A DNA stretch of 37,175 nucleotides from Candidatus Binataceae bacterium (GTDB lineage: Bacteria; Desulfobacterota; Binatia; Binatales; Binataceae). Where the stretch lies: the NCBI GenBank assembly GCA_024281015.1, contig JAMXLL010000182.1, positions 1-37,175 of the forward strand, given 5' to 3'. The translations under genes and the position numbers were made by a program. The notes under the pieces are model-generated. The model saw only the letters and a list, made by a program, of their open reading frames with translations, was not told where the DNA came from and made no database searches. Shown here one piece after another: positions 15,823 to 24,354 of the stretch (the stretch's first letter is position 1; every line of letters starts with the position of its first letter).

Positions 15823-16566
15823 CTAGCGTGCTCGTTCCAACTGCTCGCTCGGCAGGGCCGCCTCCGCCACGCGAGCCGGAATCAACGGCTCGGAAACTCG
15901 AATAATTTCATAAACACCCGACGCGATGGCGGCACCGATAAGCGGAGCGACTATGAACAGCCACAACTGTTGAAGCGCCCACCCGCCCACGAACAGCGCC
16001 GGTCCGATACTTCGTGCCGGGTTAACCGACGTGTTGGTCACGGGAATGCCCACCAGATGGATCAGCGTCAGTACTATTCCTATCGGGATCCCTGCAAAGC
16101 CCACTGGCGCTTTGATGTCGGTAGAACCCAAAACCGTGAAAACCAGAAAGAACGTCAGGACGATCTCGGTGACAAATGCTGCAGTCAGGTTGTATCCGCC
16201 GGGTGAATGAGCGCCATAGCCATTGGCTGCAAAGCCGGCAGTGGCAGGGTCATAGCCGGCCGCCGTCCCGCGGGCCACGATAAAAAGGACGCTGGCCGCG
16301 ATTATCCCGCCGGCAACCTGCGCGATTATATAACCGGGTACGCTGCGCGCTTCGAATTTTCGCGCGAGCAGGAGACCGACTGTAACTGCCGGATTGATGT
16401 GGCATCCCGAAATGGAACCAATCGCGTATACCATCGAGAGAAGGGAAAATCCAAAAGCGAGCGCAACCCCGGCGAAGCCGATTTTTCCGCCGGCCAGCAC
16501 CGCCGCACCGCATCCTCCGAACACCAGTACGAACGTGCCGATCAATTCTGCCAGGTACCGCTTCAT
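15823..16566 (-). CDS. aqpZ: Aquaporin Z
   Basis: The product has 247 residues with six membrane helices and the two half-helix NPA motifs, HINPAV (56-61) and TSVNPARS (179-186). The selectivity-filter residues fit a water channel: Phe40, His170, Thr179 and Arg185, as in E. coli AqpZ (Phe, His, Thr, Arg). A glycerol facilitator would lack the His. The N-terminus ([20 protein letters not shown]) is standard. The start ATG 16566 has a perfect AAGGAGG site. The C-terminal 25 residues are a soluble tail. It probably gives rapid water flow across the inner membrane under osmotic change. Confidence 0.95.
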   Translation of the reverse strand: MKRYLAELIGTFVLVFGGCGAAVLAGGKIGFAGVALAFGFSLLSMVYAIGSISGCHINPAVTVGLLLARKFEARSVPGYIIAQVAGGIIAASVLFIVARGTAAGYDPATAGFAANGYGAHSPGGYNLTAAFVTEIVLTFFLVFTVLGSTDIKAPVGFAGIPIGIVLTLIHLVGIPVTNTSVNPARSIGPALFVGGWALQQLWLFIVAPLIGAAIASGVYEIIRVSEPLIPARVAEAALPSEQLERAR

Positions 16567-16871
16567 CGCAACCTCCTTAATCTAGCCACTGGACGATTAT
16601 CGATGCATATTCGCTAATCCGGCGGACGCAACTCTGCCACAGGAAGAGCTCCGGGTCCATATGTTGCGCGTCTGTTGTGCGATGGAACTGGAGTCAGAGC
16701 GGCGGCGGTCAGATCGGCGCGAGCCGCCGTCAGTCGCATCGTTGGCTGAAGTCCGCTCGTCCTTTGCCCCTCAGCAGTCTGAGTCTGGCGCCAAATGGCT
16801 ACGAGAACTCACCGGCCCAAATATTTCGCTGCGATGCGGATGCGCCGGCGGCAGACTGGACCAACGTCACC
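16567..16871. other. Upstream region of aqpZ
   Basis: No gene is supported. On the minus strand a weak promoter is possible: TTGCGT (plus-strand 16631-16626), a 16-bp spacer and TATGCA (16609-16604), 37 bp before the aqpZ ATG. Rightward open frames in this stretch lack ribosome binding sites. Confidence 0.35.
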
Positions 16872-17801
16872 TCAATACGGAACGCTTTGGCCATTAAAGA
16901 ACTTCCGTTTCCACGCCTGGCTGTTCAAAAACCCGCAAATCCTTCGAGAGTAGGGACCGGCTCCGGATGCGTCATACTGAAACCAGCCCTGAACCGCAGC
17001 GTCGATATTCCACGCCGGTGTCGGTTGAGTAGAGATTCCATGATACACGGCATAGAGATGACCCGCGTACATATCGGCGTTGAAGCAGGTGTTCTCGCGT
17101 GCCAAATTCGCTCCCGCACCCTTGAAACCAGGGAAAGCGTGATCTTCGCCTCCCGGACGGTTTGCCGGCCGATCAGACACCTGGAACACACCGCTGGAGC
17201 CACCCTGATCACCGATATTGGTTTGGTTCCAATCGCCCTCCCCGGTGGCTGCCGCGTACAGCAGCAACGGGCTGATTCCCCATTTGTGCGCGGCCCATTG
17301 TAGAACTTCAGCAGTGGTAGGATGTGGTCCGAGCAGGCACGCACCGTCAATGCGCCTGGTGACCCCGCCCCACTTATGAGCTGTTGCCCAAAATGATTGT
17401 AATTGTTCCTGATAGCCGGCCGGATCGGTTTTGGAAATGCGATAGTAGTAAGAATTGGCCACGGCGTTCGCGGCCGCATCAGGACCGGTTTCGGGCGTCG
17501 ATTTGGGAGCCGGCTTGACCAGCCTCGCAGCTTGCTCGTTCGAAAGAAGCGGTCCGCCCAACAGGTTGGCCGGACAATTGCCCTCCGTTTTGTCAGGCAC
17601 ATCCAGATTCAGGGCGGTAATCGTTTGATGGTCTTGCGCGTCGCTCGGCCGCGAGGCCTCAGCGGTCGATAGCGGAGCCACATTCAATTGTGGGGGTCCG
17701 GGATGTTCCTTTGCGTAGCCCGCCGTATAGAGAAACGCCGTCGCGAGGGCTATGGCTAAGGCAAATACACAAGGGCGAACAGTGCCAGGATTACGGATCA
17801 T
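16872..17801 (-). CDS. Secreted lysozyme/transglycosylase-fold protein
   Basis: The product has 309 residues from ATG 17801, with GGAAGAGG about 7 bases upstream; the frame is open to TTG 17843 without such a site. Residues 11-30 form a signal peptide (ALAIALATAFLYTAGYA). A proline/alanine-rich linker runs to about 115. The domain from about 115 contains TTAEVLQWAAHKWGISPLLL then ATGEGDWNQTN and GSSGVFQVSD. This matches the lytic transglycosylase pattern in which Glu (E188) follows the first helix and a G(S)SG..Q turn follows it. The C-terminal part is rich in aromatic residues (YAGHLYAVYHGI, GWFQYDASG). Peptidoglycan cleavage is inferred from fold only; a precise family is not recognised. 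Confidence 0.62.
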   Translation of the reverse strand: MIRNPGTVRPCVFALAIALATAFLYTAGYAKEHPGPPQLNVAPLSTAEASRPSDAQDHQTITALNLDVPDKTEGNCPANLLGGPLLSNEQAARLVKPAPKSTPETGPDAAANAVANSYYYRISKTDPAGYQEQLQSFWATAHKWGGVTRRIDGACLLGPHPTTAEVLQWAAHKWGISPLLLYAAATGEGDWNQTNIGDQGGSSGVFQVSDRPANRPGGEDHAFPGFKGAGANLARENTCFNADMYAGHLYAVYHGISTQPTPAWNIDAAVQGWFQYDASGAGPYSRRICGFLNSQAWKRKFFNGQSVPY

Positions 17802-18231
17802 GCGCAGCCTCTTCCTTGGTCGGGGGAATCGCCAACCGCCCAATGATCAATGCCACAATCAGTTTGTCAAAGAAATTCAGCCTCGCGGGTCAAGCTCCAG
17901 GGCATTTATCGGTGCCCGGTTGGAGATACAAGCTGCCGCTAACGAGCTTCGGACTTGGGTCGTAACCGAGTGGAATGAGGATTCAGGTCTTGAGCGTGCC
18001 CGCCCGCCACTTATTGCACAAAGCGAATCGACGCCCTCCAGCAAGCAGATTCACGAGATTATGCGATTCATGTTAATGAATATGTCAATCGTAACACCGT
18101 AGAAAATCCATAGCTGAATAACTGGCCGATGCAGTGCTGTCGCGCGATGCAATTTTCAGCAGAAGCTCATCGCCGGGCATGGAACAAGTTACGTCGACCC
18201 AGTTTGTTCGAAACCGCGACGGAGTAGTCCG
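17802..18231. other. Divergent intergenic region, no supported gene
   Basis: This lies between the secreted lysozyme-like gene (leftward) and the CBS gene (rightward) and must hold both promoters. I see no clear -35/-10 pair at standard spacing. The end supplies GGAG seven bases before the CBS gene ATG. Confidence 0.4.
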
Positions 18232-18609
18232 ATGAAGGTCGCCGATTGCATGACCCCGGAGCCGACGTGTGTGGAGCCCGACGACACACTGACGAAAGCC
18301 ACTGCCTTGATGCAAGCGGGCGACTTCCGCAGTTTGCCGGTAACAAGGAGTGGGAAGCTCGTTGGAATAATCACGGACCGAGACATCCGCAAGCACTGGG
18401 AACGTTCCGATAACACCAGAGTTGGCACCGTTATGACCGAACATCCGATTTGCGTCTCACCCGATGACAGTATGACCGAAGCCGTTCGGAAACTGCTCGC
18501 TCACAAGATTGGGGCCCTCCCAGTTATCAAGCAACATAGACTGCTTGGCATTATTAGTACTTCTGACGTCCTGAAAGCGGTGTTGGGCCTGCCACAGCTG
18601 GACAAGTGA
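18232..18609 (+). CDS. Two-CBS-domain protein
   Basis: The product has 125 residues made only of a CBS pair (Bateman module). CBS1 covers 1-55 (VADCMTPEPTCVEPDDTL, then LPVTRSGKLVGIITDRDI). CBS2 covers about 65-122 (VMTEHPICVSPDDSM, then ALPVIKQHRLLGIISTSDVL). Both end with the conserved G.I...D motif used for adenosyl-nucleotide binding. Stand-alone CBS proteins usually sense AMP/ATP or similar ligands and regulate a partner; no partner is fused here. The gene converges with the SulP transporter across 80 bp. The start has GGAG seven bases upstream. Confidence 0.93.
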   Translation: MKVADCMTPEPTCVEPDDTLTKATALMQAGDFRSLPVTRSGKLVGIITDRDIRKHWERSDNTRVGTVMTEHPICVSPDDSMTEAVRKLLAHKIGALPVIKQHRLLGIISTSDVLKAVLGLPQLDK

Positions 18610-18689
18610 TAAGGGCGAGAATCTGAACTTTGCTCGTTAGAATGAGAGATACGCATTGCGCGAGGGGACGATCGATCGTTCTCAACCAC

Positions 18690-20402
18690 TTATCTTTCCG
18701 TCGATGCCAAACGGGGTTTCTCGTGCTCCGCAAAAGCCGCCACCGCATCGTGCAGGTGGTTGTAAATGCGGTCCGCACCGACAACCTCGATAAGGCGATG
18801 GCGAATCAGATCAGAACGCAGGGAGCTGGCCACTCGCGCGACGGCAAATACCACCCCGCGCTGTACCAGATGATCGTGAAGCTGCCGGACCATCCGCGCC
18901 GCTGAGTAATCGACATTGGTAATCGCTTCCGCATCGACTACCAGCCAATGCACCTGCGAGGGATTTGCTCTGACAAGCTCGCGAACCTCCTGTGAAAAGC
19001 GATCCGCGTTGGCATAAAAGAGTGGCGCCCCGAAGCGATAGACGATAAGGCCCGGCTGAGTCTGGGCGCCTGCCACGAGGGGTCGCATCTCCGACCAGCC
19101 GTGCTCGGTTGCGACGAGCACACCAGTCTGAGGACGGTAGCTGTGCTGCAGGACACGGAGCAGAGACAGTACCATCGCCAGCACGATCGCCTGTTCGACT
19201 CCGACGAGCACTACTACCGCCGCGGTCAATAACGCCAGCGCATGTTCGCCAGGACTTTCGCGGCGGATGTCGCGCAGACCTGGAAGGTCAACCAGGCGGA
19301 TGGCGATGACGAAGACTACGGCGCCTAATACGCAGCGCGGGAGATATTGTAGTGGTCCGGTCAGAAAGAGCAGCACCAGGGCCACCACACCCGCCGTGGT
19401 CATTTGCGCTAACTGGCTCTGCCCACCCGAGCTTTCAACCATGGCGGTCTGGGTCGGACTGCCATCTACAACAAATGTCCCGGTTAAAGCAGCCGCGGCG
19501 TTAGCTGCGCACAGCCCGATCAGGTCGGCGTCTTCGTCCAGGCGCTGCTCGTGACGGACCGCGTAAAAACGGGCCGTAGCCGAGCTTTGGGCCACAATCA
19601 TGACAAAGCACGACACCGAGATTGGGATCAAAGGTTCGATTTCACGCCAGCCGATAGCCGGCAACACCAAATGAGGCAGACCACTCGCAACGGGACCGAC
19701 GATCACCACGCCGCGATCGGCGAGATGCCAAAGCGCGCTAGCGGCGGTCGCAGTGGCGACCGCGATTAGAGAGCCGGGCACTTTGGGGGCACATCGGTGG
19801 AATATAAGAACCGAGACTACCACCAGGACCGAGAGAGCGGCGGTCAGAACATGTACTCGCGGCAGGTTGCCGAAAATCTCCGCTAGCTGGCCGGTCGTCC
19901 GGCCTGAGTGAACCTCTATCCCCAACATCTCCCCTAGCACAGCGATTCCCACCTGGATCCCAACCCCGGTAAGGAATCCAACCAGCACCGTCTGCGAAAG
20001 AAAGTCGGCTAGAAATCCCAGTTTCAGCAGCCGCGCAATCAGCAACAATCCCGCCGTCAGCGCGGCAACCGTCACAGCGAGCGTCATGTATTGCGCACTC
20101 GCGACGGGCGCCATAGCAACGAGTCCGCCCGCCAGGATAGCGGCGGTCGCGGAGTCAGCCGCGACAACCAGATAGCGGGATGAACCGAACAGCGCAAAAG
20201 CCAGTTCCGGCAATAGCAGGGTATATAATCCAGCGACGACCGGCGTCCCGGCGATCTTCGCGTAGCCGAGCGCTTGAGGAATGTTCATCGCCGCCAGTTG
20301 AAGCCCCGCGAGCGCATCGCGAACAACTCTCTCCAGGGTCACTGGCCGTACAGCAGTGAAGAGCTGGAAGTTGCGGGAGTTGGCGCGGCTGTGGGTTGTC
20401 AT
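18690..20402 (-). CDS. SulP-family anion permease with STAS domain
   Basis: The product has 570 residues from ATG 20402; the frame is open to 20531, but those 43 residues look non-coding and no ribosome binding site supports either start. The membrane part begins RDALAGLQLAAMNIPQALGY then AKIAGTPVVAGLYTLLLP, the sulfate-transporter signature of SulP (SLC26-like) proteins, followed by about 10-12 more helices. The last 120 residues are a STAS domain (GLIVYRFGAPLFYANADRF). Its usual phospho-site loop (D.DSTG-like) reads NVDYSAARM, so the conserved Ser/Thr is shifted or lost. The substrate may be sulfate, bicarbonate or another anion. The DUF2383 gene lies upstream on the same strand. Confidence 0.9.
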   Translation of the reverse strand: MTTHSRANSRNFQLFTAVRPVTLERVVRDALAGLQLAAMNIPQALGYAKIAGTPVVAGLYTLLLPELAFALFGSSRYLVVAADSATAAILAGGLVAMAPVASAQYMTLAVTVAALTAGLLLIARLLKLGFLADFLSQTVLVGFLTGVGIQVGIAVLGEMLGIEVHSGRTTGQLAEIFGNLPRVHVLTAALSVLVVVSVLIFHRCAPKVPGSLIAVATATAASALWHLADRGVVIVGPVASGLPHLVLPAIGWREIEPLIPISVSCFVMIVAQSSATARFYAVRHEQRLDEDADLIGLCAANAAAALTGTFVVDGSPTQTAMVESSGGQSQLAQMTTAGVVALVLLFLTGPLQYLPRCVLGAVVFVIAIRLVDLPGLRDIRRESPGEHALALLTAAVVVLVGVEQAIVLAMVLSLLRVLQHSYRPQTGVLVATEHGWSEMRPLVAGAQTQPGLIVYRFGAPLFYANADRFSQEVRELVRANPSQVHWLVVDAEAITNVDYSAARMVRQLHDHLVQRGVVFAVARVASSLRSDLIRHRLIEVVGADRIYNHLHDAVAAFAEHEKPRLASTER

Positions 20403-20594
20403 CGGCGTAAAGGTACGGCACCAGCCCTCACAACGCGATAGCCGGGTATAGGGAGATGGCGTCTCTCGTCCACTTCCGAGAGATAGAGAGCACGATCGCG
20501 CCTCTTCCAGCTGGGCGAGTGGCGATCTCACAAGAGGGCAAACGCTGCGGCCAGCTTCAATGCGAACGAAGCCCTATACTGGCTTTCCCGGAAT

Positions 20595-21086
20595 TCAGCG
20601 CTCAGGCGACTTGATTCGATTCGCTGCGGCCCGGGCTCCACTTCGGGGACGCTTTTCATCGCGCTCTTTGCCATCCAGCCAGGTATGCATCTTCGACAGG
20701 GCAGAACGCATATGCTGGGAGTATTCATTCAAGGTCCAACGCCAGTCCTCAGGAAGAGTTTCGCTGGCCTCGTCAAAGGCATTGATTGCTCTCTCTTGCG
20801 CTTCGTAACAGGCTTCGATAACTGAACGAGCGTTAGTCTCGTGCCCAGTGGGTTGGGTCCATCCTTCGCTTGGAGGCGCAGTCAGAATCCTGGGAGTAAG
20901 GCGCTTACCAGCTTCCAGCAATTTGCTTTCGAGAGTATTAGCGGCAAGCAGGCGGTTTTCCGCGATCTCTTCAAAAAAGTGGCTGACGTCGGGCTCTCCG
21001 ATAAATATCTCGGCGGCGCGCCCATAGCTATCAGCGTTCTCGCGGCAAATGGCTATTAGGGAAGTAACTTTATCTTCGAGTGTCAT
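20595..21086 (-). CDS. PA2169-type four-helix-bundle protein (DUF2383)
   Basis: The product has 163 residues, starting at ATG 21086 with ribosome binding site GAGAGGAG. It has four helices: MTLEDKVTSLIAICRENADS, FFEEIAENRLLAANTLESKL, ARSVIEACYEAQERAINAFD, and WTLNEYSQHMRSALSKMHTW. This is the ferritin-like fold of the PA2169/DUF2383 family. The family is often induced by stress; metal binding is not established, and the E..H ligand pattern is not clear here. A basic C-terminal tail follows (KRPRSGARAAANRIK). The SulP gene lies 63-190 bp downstream on the same strand. Confidence 0.8.
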   Translation of the reverse strand: MTLEDKVTSLIAICRENADSYGRAAEIFIGEPDVSHFFEEIAENRLLAANTLESKLLEAGKRLTPRILTAPPSEGWTQPTGHETNARSVIEACYEAQERAINAFDEASETLPEDWRWTLNEYSQHMRSALSKMHTWLDGKERDEKRPRSGARAAANRIKSPER

Positions 21087-21758
21087 CGCTCCTCTCTTTC
21101 ACGCCTACAATGTTATCTTCGGGCGATGGATACTGCGCACAGAGACAGCTGTGCTGCAGCATTCCCGTTGATCAACAGAGCAAGCCAAATGCCTCATTTC
21201 GCACGCTGATGTGAGGAGCACTTGAAGAACTTGAGTACACCTTGCGACCGGTGAGTTCCTAAAAGATATAAGCGAGCGCTTTCCCCGTTTGCCCAGGAAA
21301 ACAGGAAAAAGGGTAGAACGTTTAGACACATGAGAAGTTCCGGGTCATCAACGAACAATGGAGAACGATTGTGGATAAAGCTGGCGCGCAAAACAGGCCC
21401 TGGTCTGGACCGCTGAACGCCACAATCATAAGGTGACAGTGGGAGTTGGGCGGCTGGGTGGTCTGTGGCTGCCTGTCAAACCAAACTTACCGGGGGCGCT
21501 TTCCTCCTGCGGATTTTAGGCGCCCGCCAAGAGCGGCTGTTTTCGGATTACGCGACTGTTGGCTTCGGCGACGCTAAGGCGCGTCGCAGCGCCGATGCAG
21601 CCTGGAATGGCGGCTATGTCGAACTGGTGAGATGGCTTGGCAGAGACGCAGCCGGGCAGTGGAAACAAATCGGTCGGAATGTTCTTTTGGCGAGCCACGC
21701 GGCTCATTACCAAACCCCGACGCGATGCCATGCGCGGAGGCGGCTGCGGAGGTGAATC
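21087..21758. other. Upstream region of ftsZ, no supported gene
   Basis: This 670-bp stretch separates the leftward DUF2383 gene from ftsZ. A rightward open frame (21465-21755) ends 3 bp before ftsZ but has no ribosome binding site and no recognised similarity. No ftsA, ftsQ or mur sequence is present. It should hold the ftsZ promoter(s). Confidence 0.4.
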
Positions 21759-23024
21759 ATGGTCGACGTGATCGAGAATGAGCCTGGAGCCCGGATCAAG
21801 GTGATTGGAGCGGGAGGCTGCGGCGGTAACGCGATCAACCATATGATCGCCTCGGGCCTGCGCGCCATCGACTTTGTCTCGGTCAATACCGACTCTCAGG
21901 CACTGCTGAACAATTCAGCGCCGAGCCGGCTGCAGATTGGACAGATGCTGACGCGCGGCCGCGGCACCGGCGGCAATCCGGAAATCGGCCGCAAGGCGGC
22001 GCTCGAAGACGAGGAACGCCTGCGCCAATTGTTGGCCGAAGCCGAGATGGTGTTCGTCACCGCCGGAATGGGCGGGGGCACTGGCACCGGGTCAGCCCCG
22101 GTCATCGCACGCTTTGCGCGCGAGAGTGGCGCGCTTACGGTGGGGGTGGTCACCAAGCCCTTCCAATTCGAAGGACGCAAGCGCCGCAGCCAGGCCGACG
22201 AAGGCTTGCGCGAATTGAAGGATGCAGTTGATACGCTTATTACCATTCCCAATGACCGCTTGTTGTCAGTCGCAAACCGCACCACAACCCTGAAGGAAGC
22301 TTTTCAACGGGCTGATGATATTCTACAACAGGCAGTCCGCGGCATTTCTGAACTGGTCACGGTGCACGGACTGATCAATCTCGACTTCGCCGACGTCCGT
22401 TCGATCATGGCCGATATGGGCCTGGCAATGATGGGTACCGCGCGAGCATCTGGTGAGAATCGGGCGGCGGAAGCGGCCCAGCGCGCAATTTCCAGTCCGC
22501 TCCTCGAGGACACATCGATAAAGGGTGCACGCGGCTTGCTGCTCAATATTACCGGTGGCCCGGACATGTCGCTCTATGAAGTTAATGAGGCGGCCAGTCT
22601 GGTCCAGGAAGAGGCACACGAGGACGCCAATATCATCTTCGGCGCGGTAATCGATGAAGCACTTGCCGATGAGATCCGCGTGACGGTCATCGCCACTGGC
22701 TTCGGTGAGTACGGCCGCGAACGCGACCGCCGCAATTCACGCCATTCGCCCGCCTCAGCGCCAACAGCAGCGCCGGTGCAGGACATTGCGGCGCAGCCGC
22801 CCGAACTCCCGCCACCCCCAAAGCGTCCTATATCACAGCCGGCATCACTCCCGCCCGCCTCGCCGGACAATTCGTTCAATGGCAGCGGGAAACCGGTTCG
22901 GCGCCTGGGCCTCATCGACGATACCAGCCTTGATGTGCCGGTATTCAAACGCCATAACGGCGGTCAGCCCGTGGCGAATCATAACGGACAAAATGGCTTC
23001 CAACGGAATGAAGAACCTGGGTGA
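21759..23024 (+). CDS. ftsZ: Cell division protein FtsZ
   Basis: The product has 421 residues; ATG 21759 has GGAGGTGA at ideal spacing. This tubulin-like GTPase forms the Z-ring. The GTP loop GAGGCGGNA (18-26), the tubulin signature GGGTGTG (105-111) and the T7 catalytic loop NLDFADV (207-213) are all intact, so it should polymerise and hydrolyse GTP. A disordered proline-rich linker covers about 320-385. The conserved C-terminal peptide LDVPVFKR (391-398), the docking site for FtsA/ZipA-type partners, is present but is followed by 23 extra polar residues ([14 protein letters not shown]), unlike most FtsZ proteins, which end there. It is not in a division and cell-wall cluster. Confidence 0.98.
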   Translation: MVDVIENEPGARIKVIGAGGCGGNAINHMIASGLRAIDFVSVNTDSQALLNNSAPSRLQIGQMLTRGRGTGGNPEIGRKAALEDEERLRQLLAEAEMVFVTAGMGGGTGTGSAPVIARFARESGALTVGVVTKPFQFEGRKRRSQADEGLRELKDAVDTLITIPNDRLLSVANRTTTLKEAFQRADDILQQAVRGISELVTVHGLINLDFADVRSIMADMGLAMMGTARASGENRAAEAAQRAISSPLLEDTSIKGARGLLLNITGGPDMSLYEVNEAASLVQEEAHEDANIIFGAVIDEALADEIRVTVIATGFGEYGRERDRRNSRHSPASAPTAAPVQDIAAQPPELPPPPKRPISQPASLPPASPDNSFNGSGKPVRRLGLIDDTSLDVPVFKRHNGGQPVANHNGQNGFQRNEEPG

Positions 23025-23128
23025 TCGAGCCTTCCAGCGGATTGAAGCAAGAACCGCCCACTTCGTACCGGGAGGCAGGCACTTCCAGCAGAACTAAACG
23101 ATAAGGGCGTAAAAGCCTCCACGTTTCA

Positions 23129-23166
23129 GGGAGAGGGTCCGACAGAAGAAGCCAGGACCCTCTCTC
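23129..23166. terminator. Stem-loop between convergent ftsZ and alcohol dehydrogenase
   Basis: GAGAGGGTCC (23131-23140) pairs perfectly with GGACCCTCTC (23155-23164) around a 14-base loop, extendable to 12 pairs with one G-U. It lies in the gap between two stop codons and suits transcription termination in both directions, though no T-run follows. Confidence 0.6.
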
Positions 23167-23175
23167 GTGCAGCCC

Positions 23176-24267
23176 TTAGCTGAACGTTAGCACCGTGCGC
23201 GTTACCTCCCCGGCTTCCATTGCGCGGAAAGCTTCATTCACGCCTTCGAGGCGCCCATGGCGGGTCACCATATCATCGAGGTTCAGACGTCCTTGTCGGT
23301 AAAGGTCGAGATACCTGGGCATATCGATATGGAACCGGTTCGAACCCATGAAGCAACCGCGGATTTGCTTTTCGATGTAAAAATGACCGGCGATGAGTTC
23401 GATCTTCTGCCCGGTAGGAATCGCTCCCACCAGCGTACAGATGCCTCTCGGCGCAAGGCAATAGAAAGCTTGTTCGAGGACCTTGCTGCTGCCGATCGCT
23501 TCGAATGAATAATCGACACCCCCGCCGCTGAGCGCCTTGATCTCCCTGACCGGATCAAGTTTGGCGGCGTTGATGGTATCGGTCGCACCGAAATGCCGTG
23601 CTGTTTCCAATTTGCTGTCGAGTAGATCGACCGCGATTATCTGCCGGGCGCCAGCAATCCGCGCTCCCTGGATTATGGATGTGCCGACGCCGCCGGTGCC
23701 GAATACCGCGACTGATGAACCCGGGCGCACCTCGGCCGTATTCAGCGCGGCGCCGACTCCAGTCGTGACCGCGCATCCGAGCAGCGCGGCGCGGTCGAGT
23801 GGTATATCGTCACTGATTTTGATTACCGCCCGTTCGTGCAGCAGCATCTTTTCGGCAAAGGCCGCCAAGTCTGCAAACTGATCGATTGGGGCACCATTTT
23901 GCGACAGTCGCGGTCGCGCCCCACGCCCCCGGCGGCATGCTGCGCGATTGACACATAGATGTGGACGCCCGGACAAGCATTGAACGCAATCGCCGCAGTA
24001 GATGGACGTGCAGGCGATTACATGGTCGCCTGGCTTAACCGTGGTCACCTCGTTGCCCGCCGCTTCGACAACGCCGGCTGGCTCATGGCCAAGGATCGCT
24101 GGCATGCGGGTGGGCAACGCACCATGCAGGCAGTGCAAATCGCTATGACAGACACCGCTGGCGACGCTTTGTACCAGCACCTCATGAGGGCCCGGTTCAT
24201 CAATCTCGACATCCTCTACGGTGAGCGGCCGATTCACCTCGCGCAAAATGGCAGCTTTGATTCGCAC
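23176..24267 (-). CDS. Zinc-dependent alcohol dehydrogenase (MDR family)
   Basis: The product has 363 residues. The start is GTG 24267 with AGGAG six bases upstream. Catalytic-zinc ligands are visible: Cys40 (SGVCHSD), His61-Glu62 (LGHEPAG) and Cys165 (LLGCAVTTG). The structural zinc loop has four Cys (91, 94, 97, 105). The NAD-binding Rossmann motif is VFGTGGVG (188-195), with an acidic residue (VDLLD) at the end of the second strand, so NAD is more likely than NADP. The layout resembles class III-like dehydrogenases used for alcohols or aldehydes. It lies 87 bp downstream of uvrC on the same strand. The substrate is unknown. Confidence 0.93.
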   Translation of the reverse strand: MRIKAAILREVNRPLTVEDVEIDEPGPHEVLVQSVASGVCHSDLHCLHGALPTRMPAILGHEPAGVVEAAGNEVTTVKPGDHVIACTSIYCGDCVQCLSGRPHLCVNRAACRRGRGARPRLSQNGAPIDQFADLAAFAEKMLLHERAVIKISDDIPLDRAALLGCAVTTGVGAALNTAEVRPGSSVAVFGTGGVGTSIIQGARIAGARQIIAVDLLDSKLETARHFGATDTINAAKLDPVREIKALSGGGVDYSFEAIGSSKVLEQAFYCLAPRGICTLVGAIPTGQKIELIAGHFYIEKQIRGCFMGSNRFHIDMPRYLDLYRQGRLNLDDMVTRHGRLEGVNEAFRAMEAGEVTRTVLTFS

Positions 24268-24354
24268 ATCAGTCTCCTGTCATGAAAGCTGTCCTTGTAT
24301 ACCCCGCGCTAAAGGTGAGCGCCAGATTGCGAGAGATTCAGAAGGCCGAGATGG

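Noticed and set aside
21465-21755. Frame ending 3 bp before ftsZ
   Set aside because: No ribosome binding site, odd Arg-rich end and no similarity; it is more likely untranslated leader.
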